A stretch of 64,000 nucleotides of DNA from Pyrrhosoma nymphula. Taxonomy: Eukaryota; Arthropoda; Insecta; Odonata; Coenagrionidae. Below the pieces are notes generated by a model. It was not told the origin of the DNA and did no database searches. It saw nothing but the letters and a program-made list of their open reading frames with translations. Both the position numbers and the translations under genes were made by a program. Positions 34,861-45,959 of this stretch are shown piece after piece. The stretch spans positions 10,029,941 through 10,093,940 of the forward strand of contig OY754339.1 of assembly GCA_963573305.1 (NCBI GenBank), given 5' to 3'. How positions within the stretch are numbered: position 1 is the first letter of the stretch; each line of letters opens with the position of its first letter.

Positions 34861-35620
34861 CACTAGTGTTTTTTCCGCCACTTTGAAACAGTTCCTCCAC
34901 ATCAAACCTGAATCTGTATTTGGTTAAACGTTAATTATTTAAAAATTCGAATGCTATTTCAAAATATGTGTTGTGCCTCATGTGTGTGGAGTAGAATATT
35001 CTGCCTTTATCTGATGCAGTATAGGTATTTCAAGTCATGTAGAAAATATTTTACTGCAGTACCTTACCTAGGATCAATTATGTTTAATAAATAATAATAT
35101 ATACCATAAATTAGTGAACCTCAATGGTATGCTACTAAAAAAAAACAGTAATTCCACAACCAATGTCCATTTTTTAAGACTTCAAACGGCCTATTCACTT
35201 TCCCAACTGCCACATGAGTATTTTCTTGCTAAACTACATGGGGTCCTGACATCTATACTGATACGGCATTCAACCTCCTGAGAGTCCTTTATTCAAAACC
35301 TGGACTCTCTTTCTTTAAATTCGGATAAAGTATCTTCATAAAACAAAAAATATTTTTTTATGTTTTGGATATGTAATACATGCTGTTTCCTGATGCTCTC
35401 CAGTAACTGACTCCATTACGCTTAATTGTGTTCAATGCACTTGCTAATTGGCCAAGCACGTAATGAGGAACATCCTTGCCTAGCAAATCAACGTTAAAAC
35501 CATTAAATTTGTTGTTAATAATTGTATGATTTCTCAAACGTAAAATGAAGTGAGAATCACCCAAGTAATTTTAATGTCAGAAGCATGTGACATTTGCCTA
35601 CAAGAATCTTCACAGTGAAG

Positions 35621-35779
35621 ATAATAAGAACTAAGATATTACAATTTTCCACAGATAAAGTTTTAATCGACCCGAGTTTCGATCCACTGCATCATCATCA
35701 GGTGATGATGCAGTGCATGGAAACCCGGGTCGATTAAAAGTTTATATGTGGAAAATTGTAATATCTTAGTTCTTATTAT
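35621..35779. repeat. 159-bp foldback of two head-to-head hammerhead-like units
   Basis: Arms of about 79 bp are reverse complements with only a few mismatches. Read outward, each arm gives GATGATGATGC (or CTGATGATGATGC), a hairpin, GAAAC, CYCGGGTCGATTAAAA, and then TGTGGAAAATTGTAATATC. On the - strand (35701 down to 35669) the core is CUGAUGA, a short GAU/AUC stem, GAA, ACUCGGGU and C. On the + strand (35700-35732) the stem is AUGC/GCAU and the block ACCCGGGU, but CUGAUGA has become GGUGAUGA. The palindrome is centred exactly where the two cores meet. Confidence 0.7.
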
Positions 35780-36604
35780 GTTCATATTCCACAACATCTC
35801 GCCTGATTCCTCCCTTTTTCACAGTTAAAGAGTGAAAAATAATTTCACCCAGTTAATGCACTCATCAACCACTTACCAATCTCTGCTCATTCAAATATTA
35901 TATATAAAATGTTTAGTCATTTTTGAGTCATTCCTCTTCCGAGGTAAGCCATGCTCGGAATTCTATATATATATATCCCATACACCGTTACAATATTGCG
36001 TAGGTCAAATTTTGGATGCATTTTCATGGATTGAGCTCTCGATGAGTGCCCCAATTTGCAGAGTCTTGGTATCATGGAGGTAGAAAGGAAAAAGAGCGTA
36101 AAATGATGACCAATTGCGCACTCCACCGATGAAACAAATTTCCTTGTGTAAAAGTACAAATTCTGATTTTTGCCTGAGGATAATATAAAAGGGAAAATAG
36201 CGATCACACGGTATTTGTAATCATATTCAAGATGATTTTAGGGCCCGAACTTCCCTATCCAGCCTTATGCAACGAGAAGCTAACTCCATTTCTGTCGGAT
36301 AAGTGAACGGACAGACATCAATGAACGAACACACTTCAAGCAGCAAAAACATTTCGTGATCGCAGTCACGGGCATGGATGAAACGTAAAATACTCGAGGG
36401 AAATCAAATTGCAGTTTTTGCAAATCTCATCAAAACATTTACTCGCATGAATAACCCAAGGTCGCCCGCTTCCTCTTTACTGCCGCAATAGCTCTGAATC
36501 CGCTCGCTCATTGGTTCTTTTTATTTCAATTTTCAAGAGCCAATTGCAGTAAACTCCTTTAGGAAAGGATTTTAAGGAAAACTCGTCTACGAATTTAAAG
36601 GTGA

Positions 36605-36735
36605 CTTCACTGACTGGCTCACTTCACTGACCTGAAGAAGCCGACTGCAACGCCGGCGAAACTGTCGTCCCAGAACAATGGACCTACGCGGTTTAATACC
36701 CGGAAGAAATGTATCTTCATACCCATCAAACCGCG
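36605..36735 (+). ncRNA. hammerhead-like repeat end
   Basis: CUGAAGA (36632-36638), a GCCG/CGGC stem with a ten-base loop, GAA, and ACUGUC, with the predicted cut before G. Position 7 of the hammerhead core tolerates any base, so CUGAAGA is allowed. The bases before the core (GAC) pair with those after the cut (GUC), giving a short helix I. The block after GAA is ACGU with an extra U. The downstream flank (ACGCGGTTTAATACCCGGAA) differs from the AATAAA/TGTGG block of the other copies, so this is a separate subfamily. A 157-codon - strand frame over it is not convincing. Confidence 0.35.
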
Positions 36736-37429
36736 GAAGCCTACACAAGGAATCGTCTATGAATTGCTTACTGCATCCTATGACAGGTGATATATATGCT
36801 GCTCTTTTTCTAACGTCGCGCATAAGAATTGTCTGTGGAAAGTTTGGATGAAAATAAAGCTCTACAGCAACTATGATTGGATTGCAGTTTGGAAATTTGC
36901 CTTGAGCTAATCTTCGCTTGGCGGATGAACTAGCGGTCACACCTTGCCGTAACTTTTGGAGATCCGGGGAATTAATTCCCGAACGCCGTGTTAATGATTT
37001 TTTGCGGAAATAAGAATGTTTAAGCATGGTTTCCTTGACTGAGTATCGTTTAGTCGTCACATCAAGTCCCCTTGTGAAAATTATTGCATTAAAAATATGG
37101 AGAGGTGGTATAGCATGCGGTACTCCTAAAAAACCTTGTGATTATCTCTTATGTTTGCATACGGAAATCATCGCGACATTTCAAGAATTGACCCTCAGGT
37201 TAGGATTATATCGAAGTAAAATCAATTTTTCTATGTGATTTCCCCATTTGGAGATAATATGCGTAACACTTGAGAGGTGTCACATTTCCTTCCCCCACCA
37301 TGGTGTTCTCCAAATCCTCGGGGAACGCAAAGCGGCGCGAGATAAATTTATTCTGTTCCTCCGCTCCTTTTGCGACTCGATTCAGAACAAAAAACTTGGT
37401 AGGTATGTTACTTCGTTCCATCCAACGTT

Positions 37430-37760
37430 ACAACCTCACCCTTCCCCGTCCGTAACTCTCGCAGCCACATCCGTATACAGCAGACGCCGCCACCCCACCC
37501 CACCTGACTCACCCATCAGATGTGTGGGCGTTGCCCCTGTCCCCCCCCCCCCCAGGCTCACTCCCAGAGGCGAGATTGCCAATATATATACACCGCGCCT
37601 ATTTGATACACCAGTTGTCACACTCTGTGCCCCGCGCGGATGCTGCTGGCAAAAGCATCCAAACCCCTCCTACTCGTTCCGTCTTCCCCATCCTAAAGGT
37701 CTCCCCCCCCTCCATCTGCCGCTCTTAAAATCTTCCCACTTCTCCGCGACCTCAACCCCA
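37430..37760 (+). repeat. C-rich pyrimidine island
   Basis: Contains a run of about 14 C at 37540-37553 and many CCC tracts. The 175-codon frame across it is proline-rich and overlaps equally open frames in other phases, so I do not call it a gene. The - strand has G-quadruplex potential. Confidence 0.6.
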
Positions 37761-38116
37761 CCACATCCTTCCTAACAACCCTCCCAACACTGCTGCTTAC
37801 AAGTGCGCCATCTGTTCGTGTCTTACGAGACCAAAATTATTTTTCTTACCCACGCTCCCTTCACTTCCCTCTCTCCCTTGGTAGCTTCTATTTTGCTTTC
37901 CAACCTCCCCCCCACCCTCATAATGATTCCATGCTTCTTGTTCCCTTATACTGAAAGCTTTTCCATATGTAGATTTTTCTCACCAATTACCCATTCATTT
38001 AAAGATTCTCTCATCCAAAGATTAGGCCGTTGTGGCCGCTTAAACACTTACTTTCCATCCTGATGTTCCAGGTTGAAATTACGGATTTGGAACGTATTTT
38101 TCAGAGAAAGATCAGT

Positions 38117-38236
38117 GTACATAAAAGTGGATGAAATTAACCATTAAAAAATCGTTTGGTTCGACCGAGATCCAAACCTCGATCTCCCAATTGCTGGTCA
38201 GGTGTGTTAGCCTGTTACGACACCAAGTCATCTTAG
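38117..38236 (-). repeat. tRNA-derived SINE, family A copy
   Basis: On the - strand: GATGACTTGGTGTCGTAACAG, ACACACCTGACC, AATTGGGAGATC, a decayed B box (GAGGTTTGGATCTC), and the body AACGATTTTTTAATGG and AATTTCATCCAC. It is colinear with the copies at 4231 and 48732. Confidence 0.65.
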
Positions 38237-38259
38237 TTTATGGAATATTTCAGCAGGGG

Positions 38260-40170
38260 CTTTTGCGACACAGATATTCTCGTCTTAAATCCACATTGTA
38301 GCACAAAAGACGTGGTCGTGGTTGAAAGTCCTCTGTTGCGGAGGAAAAATCCAACATTTTCGATTTAGAGTGACTGACTTTTGGCAATTTTTGAATCAAA
38401 AACAGCTAAACAGGTAATTTATTGGTCTTTTCGTAAAAAGAATAATTTTATTTTTTAGATGAGTGAAAAGTTATTTTAAAATAGCCTTAAGCGTAATCCG
38501 TTATTTTTATTTTCTTATTCTAAAGATAATTTTACAAAATTGGAATTTTCAATGGAATAAAGCATTTACTTACTTAAAAAAATCGTCCTTTAATGGAAGA
38601 AAAACAAAATGCACCGTAATTGATTAATGAAAATTACCTTTCAAGCAGACGACACCGATTTTTTTCAATTTCACTTTTAACTTGTTTTCATTCAATTTTC
38701 ACTAATCACATTCAGAAATTACCTGTTTTTGTATATGGAGATTAATAAATGCACATTTAGAACGATAAATAAGGGCAGAGATTTTGAAAGTTAAATGCAG
38801 TGTTCACTTTCACTCAAATTCCGCGAAAAATAAATAATAATGTCAAAAGCTCCGAGATACCAGCCCTGCAGTTAGACTAATCAACCAAATGCGTTCAAAC
38901 AGTTTTATTCGCGCTTGGGTCGAGGCTTTATTTTACGAGGGTGTTCGAGGTCTACATTTTACTCCCTGCGATACCCTTTGAAAACATTTCGTACACCGTA
39001 CTTGCTTTTGCAGGGATGTTATTACCCTCAGCCGTGTGATTTTTTTACAGCCTTTGTGATTCGGTTCCCTGTGTTCCGGTGAATTCTTCCCCCAAAAAGG
39101 AAGATTCACTGCCATTTAATTATGCCCGAATTCGAAGTGATGCCAGTGGGACGGATAAAACGTGCTTCGGCACACGATTTGGCCGTTCATTTCGTGGTGC
39201 CTTACATGTGTGTGCATGCTAACGAGTAAAATTCGTTCGTCTGGGGACGACTATCTGATATGAGGGATAAGTCCGTTAGTAATCATGATCATCGTTCACT
39301 GAGATAATTAGTGGTCGTGGTGAAGGGAGGGGTTTTGTCGAGCTAAATGAATAGGGGTAGTGGTTCTTTGACGTAATCGCAAACCACCCCCACACTCAAA
39401 CCACCCCCTACTCCTACCCTCAAATCGCACTTGCTGCACACAAAGTTTCCAAAGCTGAAGCCGAGGTAGTTTAGTGTGGTGGAGAGAGAGAGAGATGAGG
39501 GGTGAGGGAGGAAGTGTTATGGTACGAGGAAGAGGAGAGGCTTTTAATGAAAAGTTAGCGGACGCCAAGCCCTGTCCTTTTATTCCCATCGGGATTCGCA
39601 GGCACTGTGGGATAGCAGGGCAGGAGTTGTGATGCAAGCCTTCTGTTCAGACTGAGATCTGGAATTGGAAGTGAAAGTGGAAGATGAAAGGGGAGTGGCT
39701 GTTGACCTGATCTCGCTGTCGTTCACGAAATGTGCATTGTAACTCGCCAGAAGAAAATGAGAGTTTTCTCGGATATTATCAAATTGTTTGTCTGCAACGC
39801 ACACTCTACATGGAACACCACGAGAGAAATGTAACGTTCAACAACAAATTAATGATTTCAGGGCATTTCGTAAAGGGTAAAGAGTAATAAATGGGTGTTT
39901 AAATAGGGTATATAATGTAGTCAATAAATCAAGTTACGCTCTGATGCTCTCCCAGCGTATTCTGGTTGTGCAATCTATTCGGGATTCCCGTGAAGACTTC
40001 CACGGAGTCATAGAATAATAAATATTTGACTTTCGGCTCTTCTTCCGCGTCTAACCGTCTTCCTGAAAAATATTTCGCCCACGTTCCAACTGACTTCTTC
40101 TGAGCTACTGAAGTAGGCTGAAGTGCATATGGCAAATATATATACACAAATGTAAATATACTTTGAAAAC
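38260..40170. other. gene-free stretch
   Basis: AT-rich to about 38900, then mixed. A purine-rich patch at 39480-39540 includes a GA run. Open frames (109 codons at 39308-39637 on the - strand, and others) have no recognised motifs. Confidence 0.4.
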
Positions 40171-40179
40171 ACAGGCACA

Positions 40180-40245
40180 CGAAAATTAAAAGGACACAGA
40201 ATAATTTACGGGACGTTTCAACGGGCAAGCCGTCATCGTCGGCGA
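40180..40245 (-). ncRNA. hammerhead-like repeat end
   Basis: On the - strand: CGAUGA (one base short of CUGAUGA), an ACGG/CCGU stem with loop CUUGC, GAA, the four-base palindrome ACGU, and C. Downstream come CCGUAAAUUAUU and CUGUGUCC, matching the position of the AAUAAA-like and UGUGG blocks elsewhere. A 99-codon frame runs through it but has no recognised domain. Confidence 0.32.
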
Positions 40246-40254
40246 CAAGAGACT

Positions 40255-40330
40255 AACTAGTGGTCTGTTACCTCGGGGGGGGGGAGGCAGAACAGGAGAA
40301 GGGAAGGGGACTGGTGGGGAGCTGGAGCAA
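40255..40330 (+). repeat. G-rich tract with strong G-quadruplex potential
   Basis: A run of about 11 G followed within 60 bases by several further G-runs of three or four. It lies immediately next to the hammerhead-like end at 40180. Confidence 0.6.
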
Positions 40331-41159
40331 GGGGTTGCTATTGGTCAGTGGGCCAAGTTAAGCCCGGGCGATTCAAATGCCCTAAAGAACCAGATGAATG
40401 CCATCTCACGAGTCCTCAATTCAATATTAGTTGCTGATTCGGGGAGGGCATATATATATATTGAATACAACAAAAGAACTACAAGTCATCGTCCAAGTCT
40501 TCTCTTCCTGGATCACCATTTTTGTTTTAGTTAACTGCATATACTCCAGTCATTTTTTTTGACAATTTGATGCGGCTACTTATTAAAATTTATGAATAAG
40601 CCATGTGGCACTCTTTTTATTACACGACTGCCCAAAAATACGAAGTATTATGTTTTCAGCGCCTGGGAATCTATGTATGTTTGTTCCACCGCAGGATTTA
40701 ATGGCTGTACCGATTTTGATGCATAAAAAATTATTGGAACCGCTACGTTACTGCGAGTGTCATAGGCTACATAACACCGTAAGTTTACTTCCGGTTTAGC
40801 CGGGAGCATTACATTTGCACGTTAATGTTATCGTGGCAACCGAACGTATCCATAGATTTCGATTTGTGACCATTCAGAGGACTTTAAAATGTGATTTTGA
40901 GTGTCTGAGACTATATTTTATCGGAAATTTAGTTCCGGTTTAGACTGTAAGTGTTACCTCTGCATTAGTACGTCCCTTCGGTGGACTTAATAATACGATC
41001 GCATGCTTAATAGACTATGCATTATAAGAATATAAATTAAAATATTTTATAATTTCTCCGATTCATTATTCTTTTATCATATTAAATTACTTTTCATATT
41101 GGTAATAATAGTAATTCACTCAAAAAAACAAAATTGGAAATAATTAAAAAAAGAAACAG

Positions 41160-41650
41160 AAAAATAAAAAAAACACGACTGCAGAAAATAACACTAATCA
41201 GATAAAAAAAGAATGGTATTTGCTTCGTTGAATAAATACTCATCAATATCTGTTAATAATGTTTAATTACGAATAGGTGTTGGTGCTAATCTGTTTCCAC
41301 ACCTGTAACCCTGGTATGTCTTTTATCAATTGGGAAAATTTGATCTTCGATTAAAATTTTCAGTTTAGTCGGGGGCTGTCTGTATATTTGTATGCATTAG
41401 TTACGTCACACTGTCTAAACAGCCACCGACTACATTGAAAATTGTAATCGAAGGTCAATAGTTCCCAATTGATAAAAGGAATACCAGGTGACAGATGTTG
41501 CAGATGGTTGCAGATTACCACCAACACCTATTCGTAATAAGATATTATTAACAGATATTAATGAATATTTATTCAACGAAGTGAAGACCAGGCTTGTTTT
41601 AATCTTTTTAGTGCTATTTTTGCAGTCGTGTATTTTTTATTTTTTAATAA
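41160..41650. mobile_element. roughly 490-bp foldback element
   Basis: The left (41160-41380) and right (41412-41650) halves are long imperfect reverse complements. Shared blocks include CACGACTGC, CTTCGTTGAATAAATA, ATCTGTTAATAAT, ACGAATAGGTGTTGGTG, TTTTATCAATTGGGAA and CTTCGATTA. The centre is at about 41395. A 62-codon frame in the right arm is not a gene. The long arms and lack of coding resemble foldback-type or snap-back MITE elements. No target duplication could be fixed because the ends are A/T-rich. Confidence 0.65.
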
Positions 41651-41989
41651 TTTTTAAAATTACGATTCTGGACTAAATTATATTGAATATATGGCTGAAT
41701 TCGTATTTAAAACAAACACGTACCTGTTTGGCCACGTGAATGGCAAATGCCACCCTGAAAGTAAAATTCTCTCAAGAGGAGTCGTTGTTGAAGGCCTGAA
41801 GCAAAAAAACCACTAGGGGTGAGTTACGTTTTTTTGGCATAAAAGTATCGGAGACTTGAGCACCACAATGGGAAAAAGAAATGATTTTGTTTACATGTTA
41901 AAGACCACGGCTAACCATTGTTATACTCCCGACTACTGGAAGATTTAATTTAATTTGCCGATCGTACATTTTGTCACGCTGGGTTCACC

Positions 41990-42750
41990 ACGTTTATCGA
42001 TGTTAACGCTGGTGTTTTATATAACCTCGGCCGTCCAGCACTCCCTTATTCCAACCAATGAGTAAAAGATTTTGGAACCAAGTGATGACTCTGGACGGAT
42101 GGGGAAATAATTCGTGACCTGGAAAAGCTGGTGAGATGGGAAATGGGAGGAGAGGTCAGAGTGAGTAGCGCAATAGTGAATCAGTGCTTTGATCCGATTT
42201 GCTGGCGCGGACCTATATCGATTTGAAGGCGCGCGCTTTGTGACGAAGGGCTTCATACGATCTTTTACTTTCGACGCCGATCGTATAGTAGTACTGTGTG
42301 GAGGACCTATTACACCTATTCCCACCCGCTTATTACTGCGATCACATTCGACTCCTGGAACGTCCTCTGCCCGTCGTTTGTTTTTTCTCTCTCGTTCCGG
42401 CTATCCTCTCGGGCTCCAACTCTCCTCACCGCGCGCCGCCGGTCTGGAGTAATTACTACCTCTTTGTTACCGCGTCGGTTTGCGGAGGAAAACCAGCTTG
42501 ATGAAATGAACGTGCCCGGGCGCAGTCGTACCCCCGTTCGCATCAGTGCTAATGGCAATATATGCGCCCGCAAAATCTGGCATTAATGCTCACTCAACTG
42601 TCTGGGCCTATTACGGAGTTCGTGGCTTGTTTGGGGTCATTGAGCGAAGGGAACCAGCCAACTTTCCTACGTCAGTGAAGAGGGAATTGAAAGGTATACT
42701 TTATCAAAAAAATGCTGTTTCACGTGTCTTGAATCTTCGGTAAAATTAAC
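41990..42750. other. GC-balanced unassigned segment
   Basis: Less AT-rich than its surroundings and open in several frames on both strands (60-102 codons). None shows a domain I know. It may be a decayed repeat or a conserved non-coding segment. Confidence 0.3.
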
Positions 42751-42759
42751 TCTTAATAC

Positions 42760-45030
42760 GGCAAGTGTTTATTAAGTAGCATGTTTATGCCCCTCTTCTC
42801 CTTCGAATTTTGATAATAACATTAAACATTGAGGCACTTTGTCAAGTAGATTACGTAATGTTCTCCACGTTCCTTTGTAATTTCGCAAAATTTTATTTAA
42901 AATTGATATCACGTCTCTGACGGCGTAAAAATCATGGAATGTTATTTTTTCACGCTATAGTTTAAAAAAAGCGTTCAGAAATCCAGAATGCCGCAGAGAG
43001 GAATATTCATTGAATAATTTAAGTACTGCAGATAACTCAATTACATATTTTCTAGGAAGTAATAAACTTTTACGTGTTTGTATACAACCTTTTTGACTTT
43101 TTTTGTGAAATAGAGCAGCAGAGGTACAGTATTTGATTTATTTTGTAAATTAAAGGCAGATAAAGAGACAAACTTTGTCACAGGAGTCACCATATACTAA
43201 ATATTTCAGGATAAAGAAATTTCCCATTTTGCGGAAACTAATGATAAAACTTGGAAATGATGAAGTAGGCAAAGCAGGGTCCTTTGATTAGGATCGGTGA
43301 GATGTGTTGAAAATAAAGGCAAGGGAATGATTTGTTCTACCTTGAAACAGTTCATGGAATTAAGAAAATTTTAAACTTGCTGCTCCACATCATTCATCAA
43401 ATATTTCCTCAGTTTCAAGTTCAGTTGGTAATTTATGTTTAAGAGAATTATCCTCCAGCGTAGAAAAATAGAATAATTTTGGAAACTTTCGAAAAAATAA
43501 CGAATGTCAGGGGAGACTATTTTCTCCCAATAGTATTTTGAGCTATTTTTCTGCTTAAAATTGCTCTCGGCTGAAACAAAGTTCGGAAACAGTGGCATAA
43601 CAAAGTTGTGGAATTGGAGGGGGTGGAGCTGCAAACAGCCGTGTGGCGCCCCTCTAGCTTTCCATGAAATGCTTTCGACATTTAAAACATTTCTTATACA
43701 ATCCCAAATATTTTTTTTTATTTTCAACTCTTCATTGAAGTTTTCCGTTTAAGTATTTGCGTCTGATTAAATGAAGTCGTCTTCTGCGCTACCTTCTGAT
43801 GCATTGAGGCGGCCTTTTAACCCGAGAAGGCCTGAGGGAAAATTTAAATTTTTCCACAACGTCTTTATTTAATTTTTAAACATTTCTACACACAGGAGAC
43901 ATTTGAAAATTTCTTTTATTGTAAAAGACAGAAATGATATCGTTAGTGTATGATATCTAGGTTTGTACAGTTTAATTATCTAATATTTTGAGAATATCAT
44001 AAATAGGCAACTGGCTGAAAATGACCCGTCTTTGCCACCCTTCGCAACATTTTAGGGGGATGGGAAAATGCGATGAATCCTCCCTGCCCCTCAGCTGTTC
44101 GACAAAATAGAGGTATGCAAGGTGAGGCAAGCCATCTGTACAGTAGCAAGTTTGTACGCTGATAGAGTATATTCCCGGCATGGGCATAATTGCCTCAATC
44201 ATGGGTGTCCATTTCCTAGGTAATGGGAACAAAATCGTTTCCCAGAAGGAGGAATGATAATCACTCCATTTGGAAGATTCCGAAAATATAAATATTTATT
44301 CAAACGATGCCGGCAGCGCTGTCATATTTGTGTCCCTTTTAATGCTGCCATGTCCTGAGTACATCTAGAGATCGTAGTGGAGCAATTTTCGGTTAAAACT
44401 TTAAATAGGTACATAAAATATGTTTAGTTTAAGGAGGTGCGTATAATTTCCTTTTCGCAGACTTCCTAAATTTGTTTAACATTTTCCTATAATAATACGC
44501 AAGTACTTCCCATAATATTACCTGCTGTATTCTTGAACTCGTCAAAGTGGCATCTACTTGTTTAAAATAATGGTATTGTAATGCACAAATTTTGCGGTCT
44601 TTCCTTTGCACAAAGCTGTGTAGAAACAAAGGAAACACAAATCTTGACTTGAGTGAAGAATCAAAATGTCGAAAATTTTTAAACATATTATAATAATGGG
44701 AAACTTATTGAAAGGTAAATGATTGTTTTATGTTATCCGTATTAAAATCAGCGTTTGTGGAAGAAAGAACACACGCGCACAGTAACCTAAGAGTTTATCT
44801 TCAATATCTCACCACACACATAATGCAGCTAATTTAGTTCACCATTTTATTTCCGCAGTAATTCAAACGATGTGTATTCGGCCTTGGAATATCTAATGAG
44901 TTCACCCCTGAATGACCAAAAAAAAAAACAATTGATGGAAAATTAAGTGTTGGCGACATTGCTTAGGTATATTCTTGGTAGAATCTTAAGACCATACGTC
45001 ACCTACTTGACACAAACACGTCAAAAACAT
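42760..45030. other. gene-free AT-rich stretch
   Basis: AT-rich sequence with no exon, RNA or defined repeat recognised. Confidence 0.4.
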
Positions 45031-45033
45031 CAT

Positions 45034-45110
45034 TTAACCCTGCGGAACTCGCGTTGAGCCTCCTGGAATCACGTAGTGTTTATTACCGTCATATTTTCCG
45101 GTGAAATGTC
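45034..45110 (+). mobile_element. solo piggyBac-like terminal end
   Basis: TTAA is followed by CCCTGCGGAA, almost identical to the start of the element end at 5700-5776 read on its - strand. Further in, CCTGGAATCACGTAG has a counterpart there (CCAGGATCAC). No second end or transposase is visible nearby. Confidence 0.35.
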
Positions 45111-45887
45111 ACCATTACGCTTAGATTCTCTGTACATTTCCTTACGCTTTTAGTAGCGTTTTACATTTACAATATATTTCGCTCACTCACTCGCCAGACT
45201 GGAAGAGGATATTTTGTATCACATGCGCGCAGTCCGAGCCCCCCAGGCTTGACGCGAGTGCTCGCGTTACTTTTTATACTCGCTTTCATAGAATTTTATT
45301 TGACACTTATTGTGTTTGTGGACACAATGTATGTCATTGTAGCCTGTTTTAAAGACCTTTGAATTCTCCTCACAACTCTGCCTACTATTACGAAGGGCAC
45401 GATCATTCAGACTAGAGTGTGTTGCAGAAGTCAGAGGTGCTAAGTACTTTCATGCAAATCACTTTGAATAAAGTTACAATAACAATGAAAGCACAAACTT
45501 ATGTTTGCTATCACTAAGGTGGTATCTGACTCGTAAACGAGAATTGCAATGGTCATAGTTCCTAAATGTCTTTCACGATAAGAATAACATTTTCATCTAT
45601 GAAACCTTTTTCACCATGTAACCTTGACGATAAGGCTTTTATAACAAGGGTGGTCTCATATTTTGATGCACTTTGCGAACGTGTTCGTATTTCTACGTCT
45701 GTAAATTTGAGTTATTTCAGGAATTAATATAACTTATGTGATATACCTCCTTTATAGCATTGAAATGTATAACAGAGACTGTAGCTCAACAAGCACATAT
45801 TTATTTAAAATGCGCACGGTAATATCTGCACTTTGAATCTTGCACAATAAATGTAAAAATCAGATAACTGCAGTCTTAGCGCATATT

Positions 45888-45946
45888 CAGGAGGAGTTGA
45901 GGACTAAAGTGTCCTCCTGGAAGGTGGAGAATATACACTCCACCTT
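45888..45946. repeat. two adjacent perfect hairpins
   Basis: CAGGAGGA/TCCTCCTG (45888-45919) is followed one base later by AAGGTGGAG/CTCCACCTT (45921-45946). They look like small structured motifs. There is no gene beside them, so I assign no function. Confidence 0.5.
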
Positions 45947-45959
45947 TTGGATCTCTATA

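Noticed and set aside
36587..37060. 157-codon - strand open frame
   Set aside because: It overlaps a dispersed repeat end with a hammerhead-like core; no known domain was recognised, although a repeat-encoded protein cannot be excluded.
37248..37775. 175-codon proline-rich open frame
   Set aside because: It runs through C-tracts; all phases are depleted in stops and the protein is low complexity.
42017..42325. 102-codon - strand open frame
   Set aside because: Several frames on both strands are equally open here and none has a known domain.
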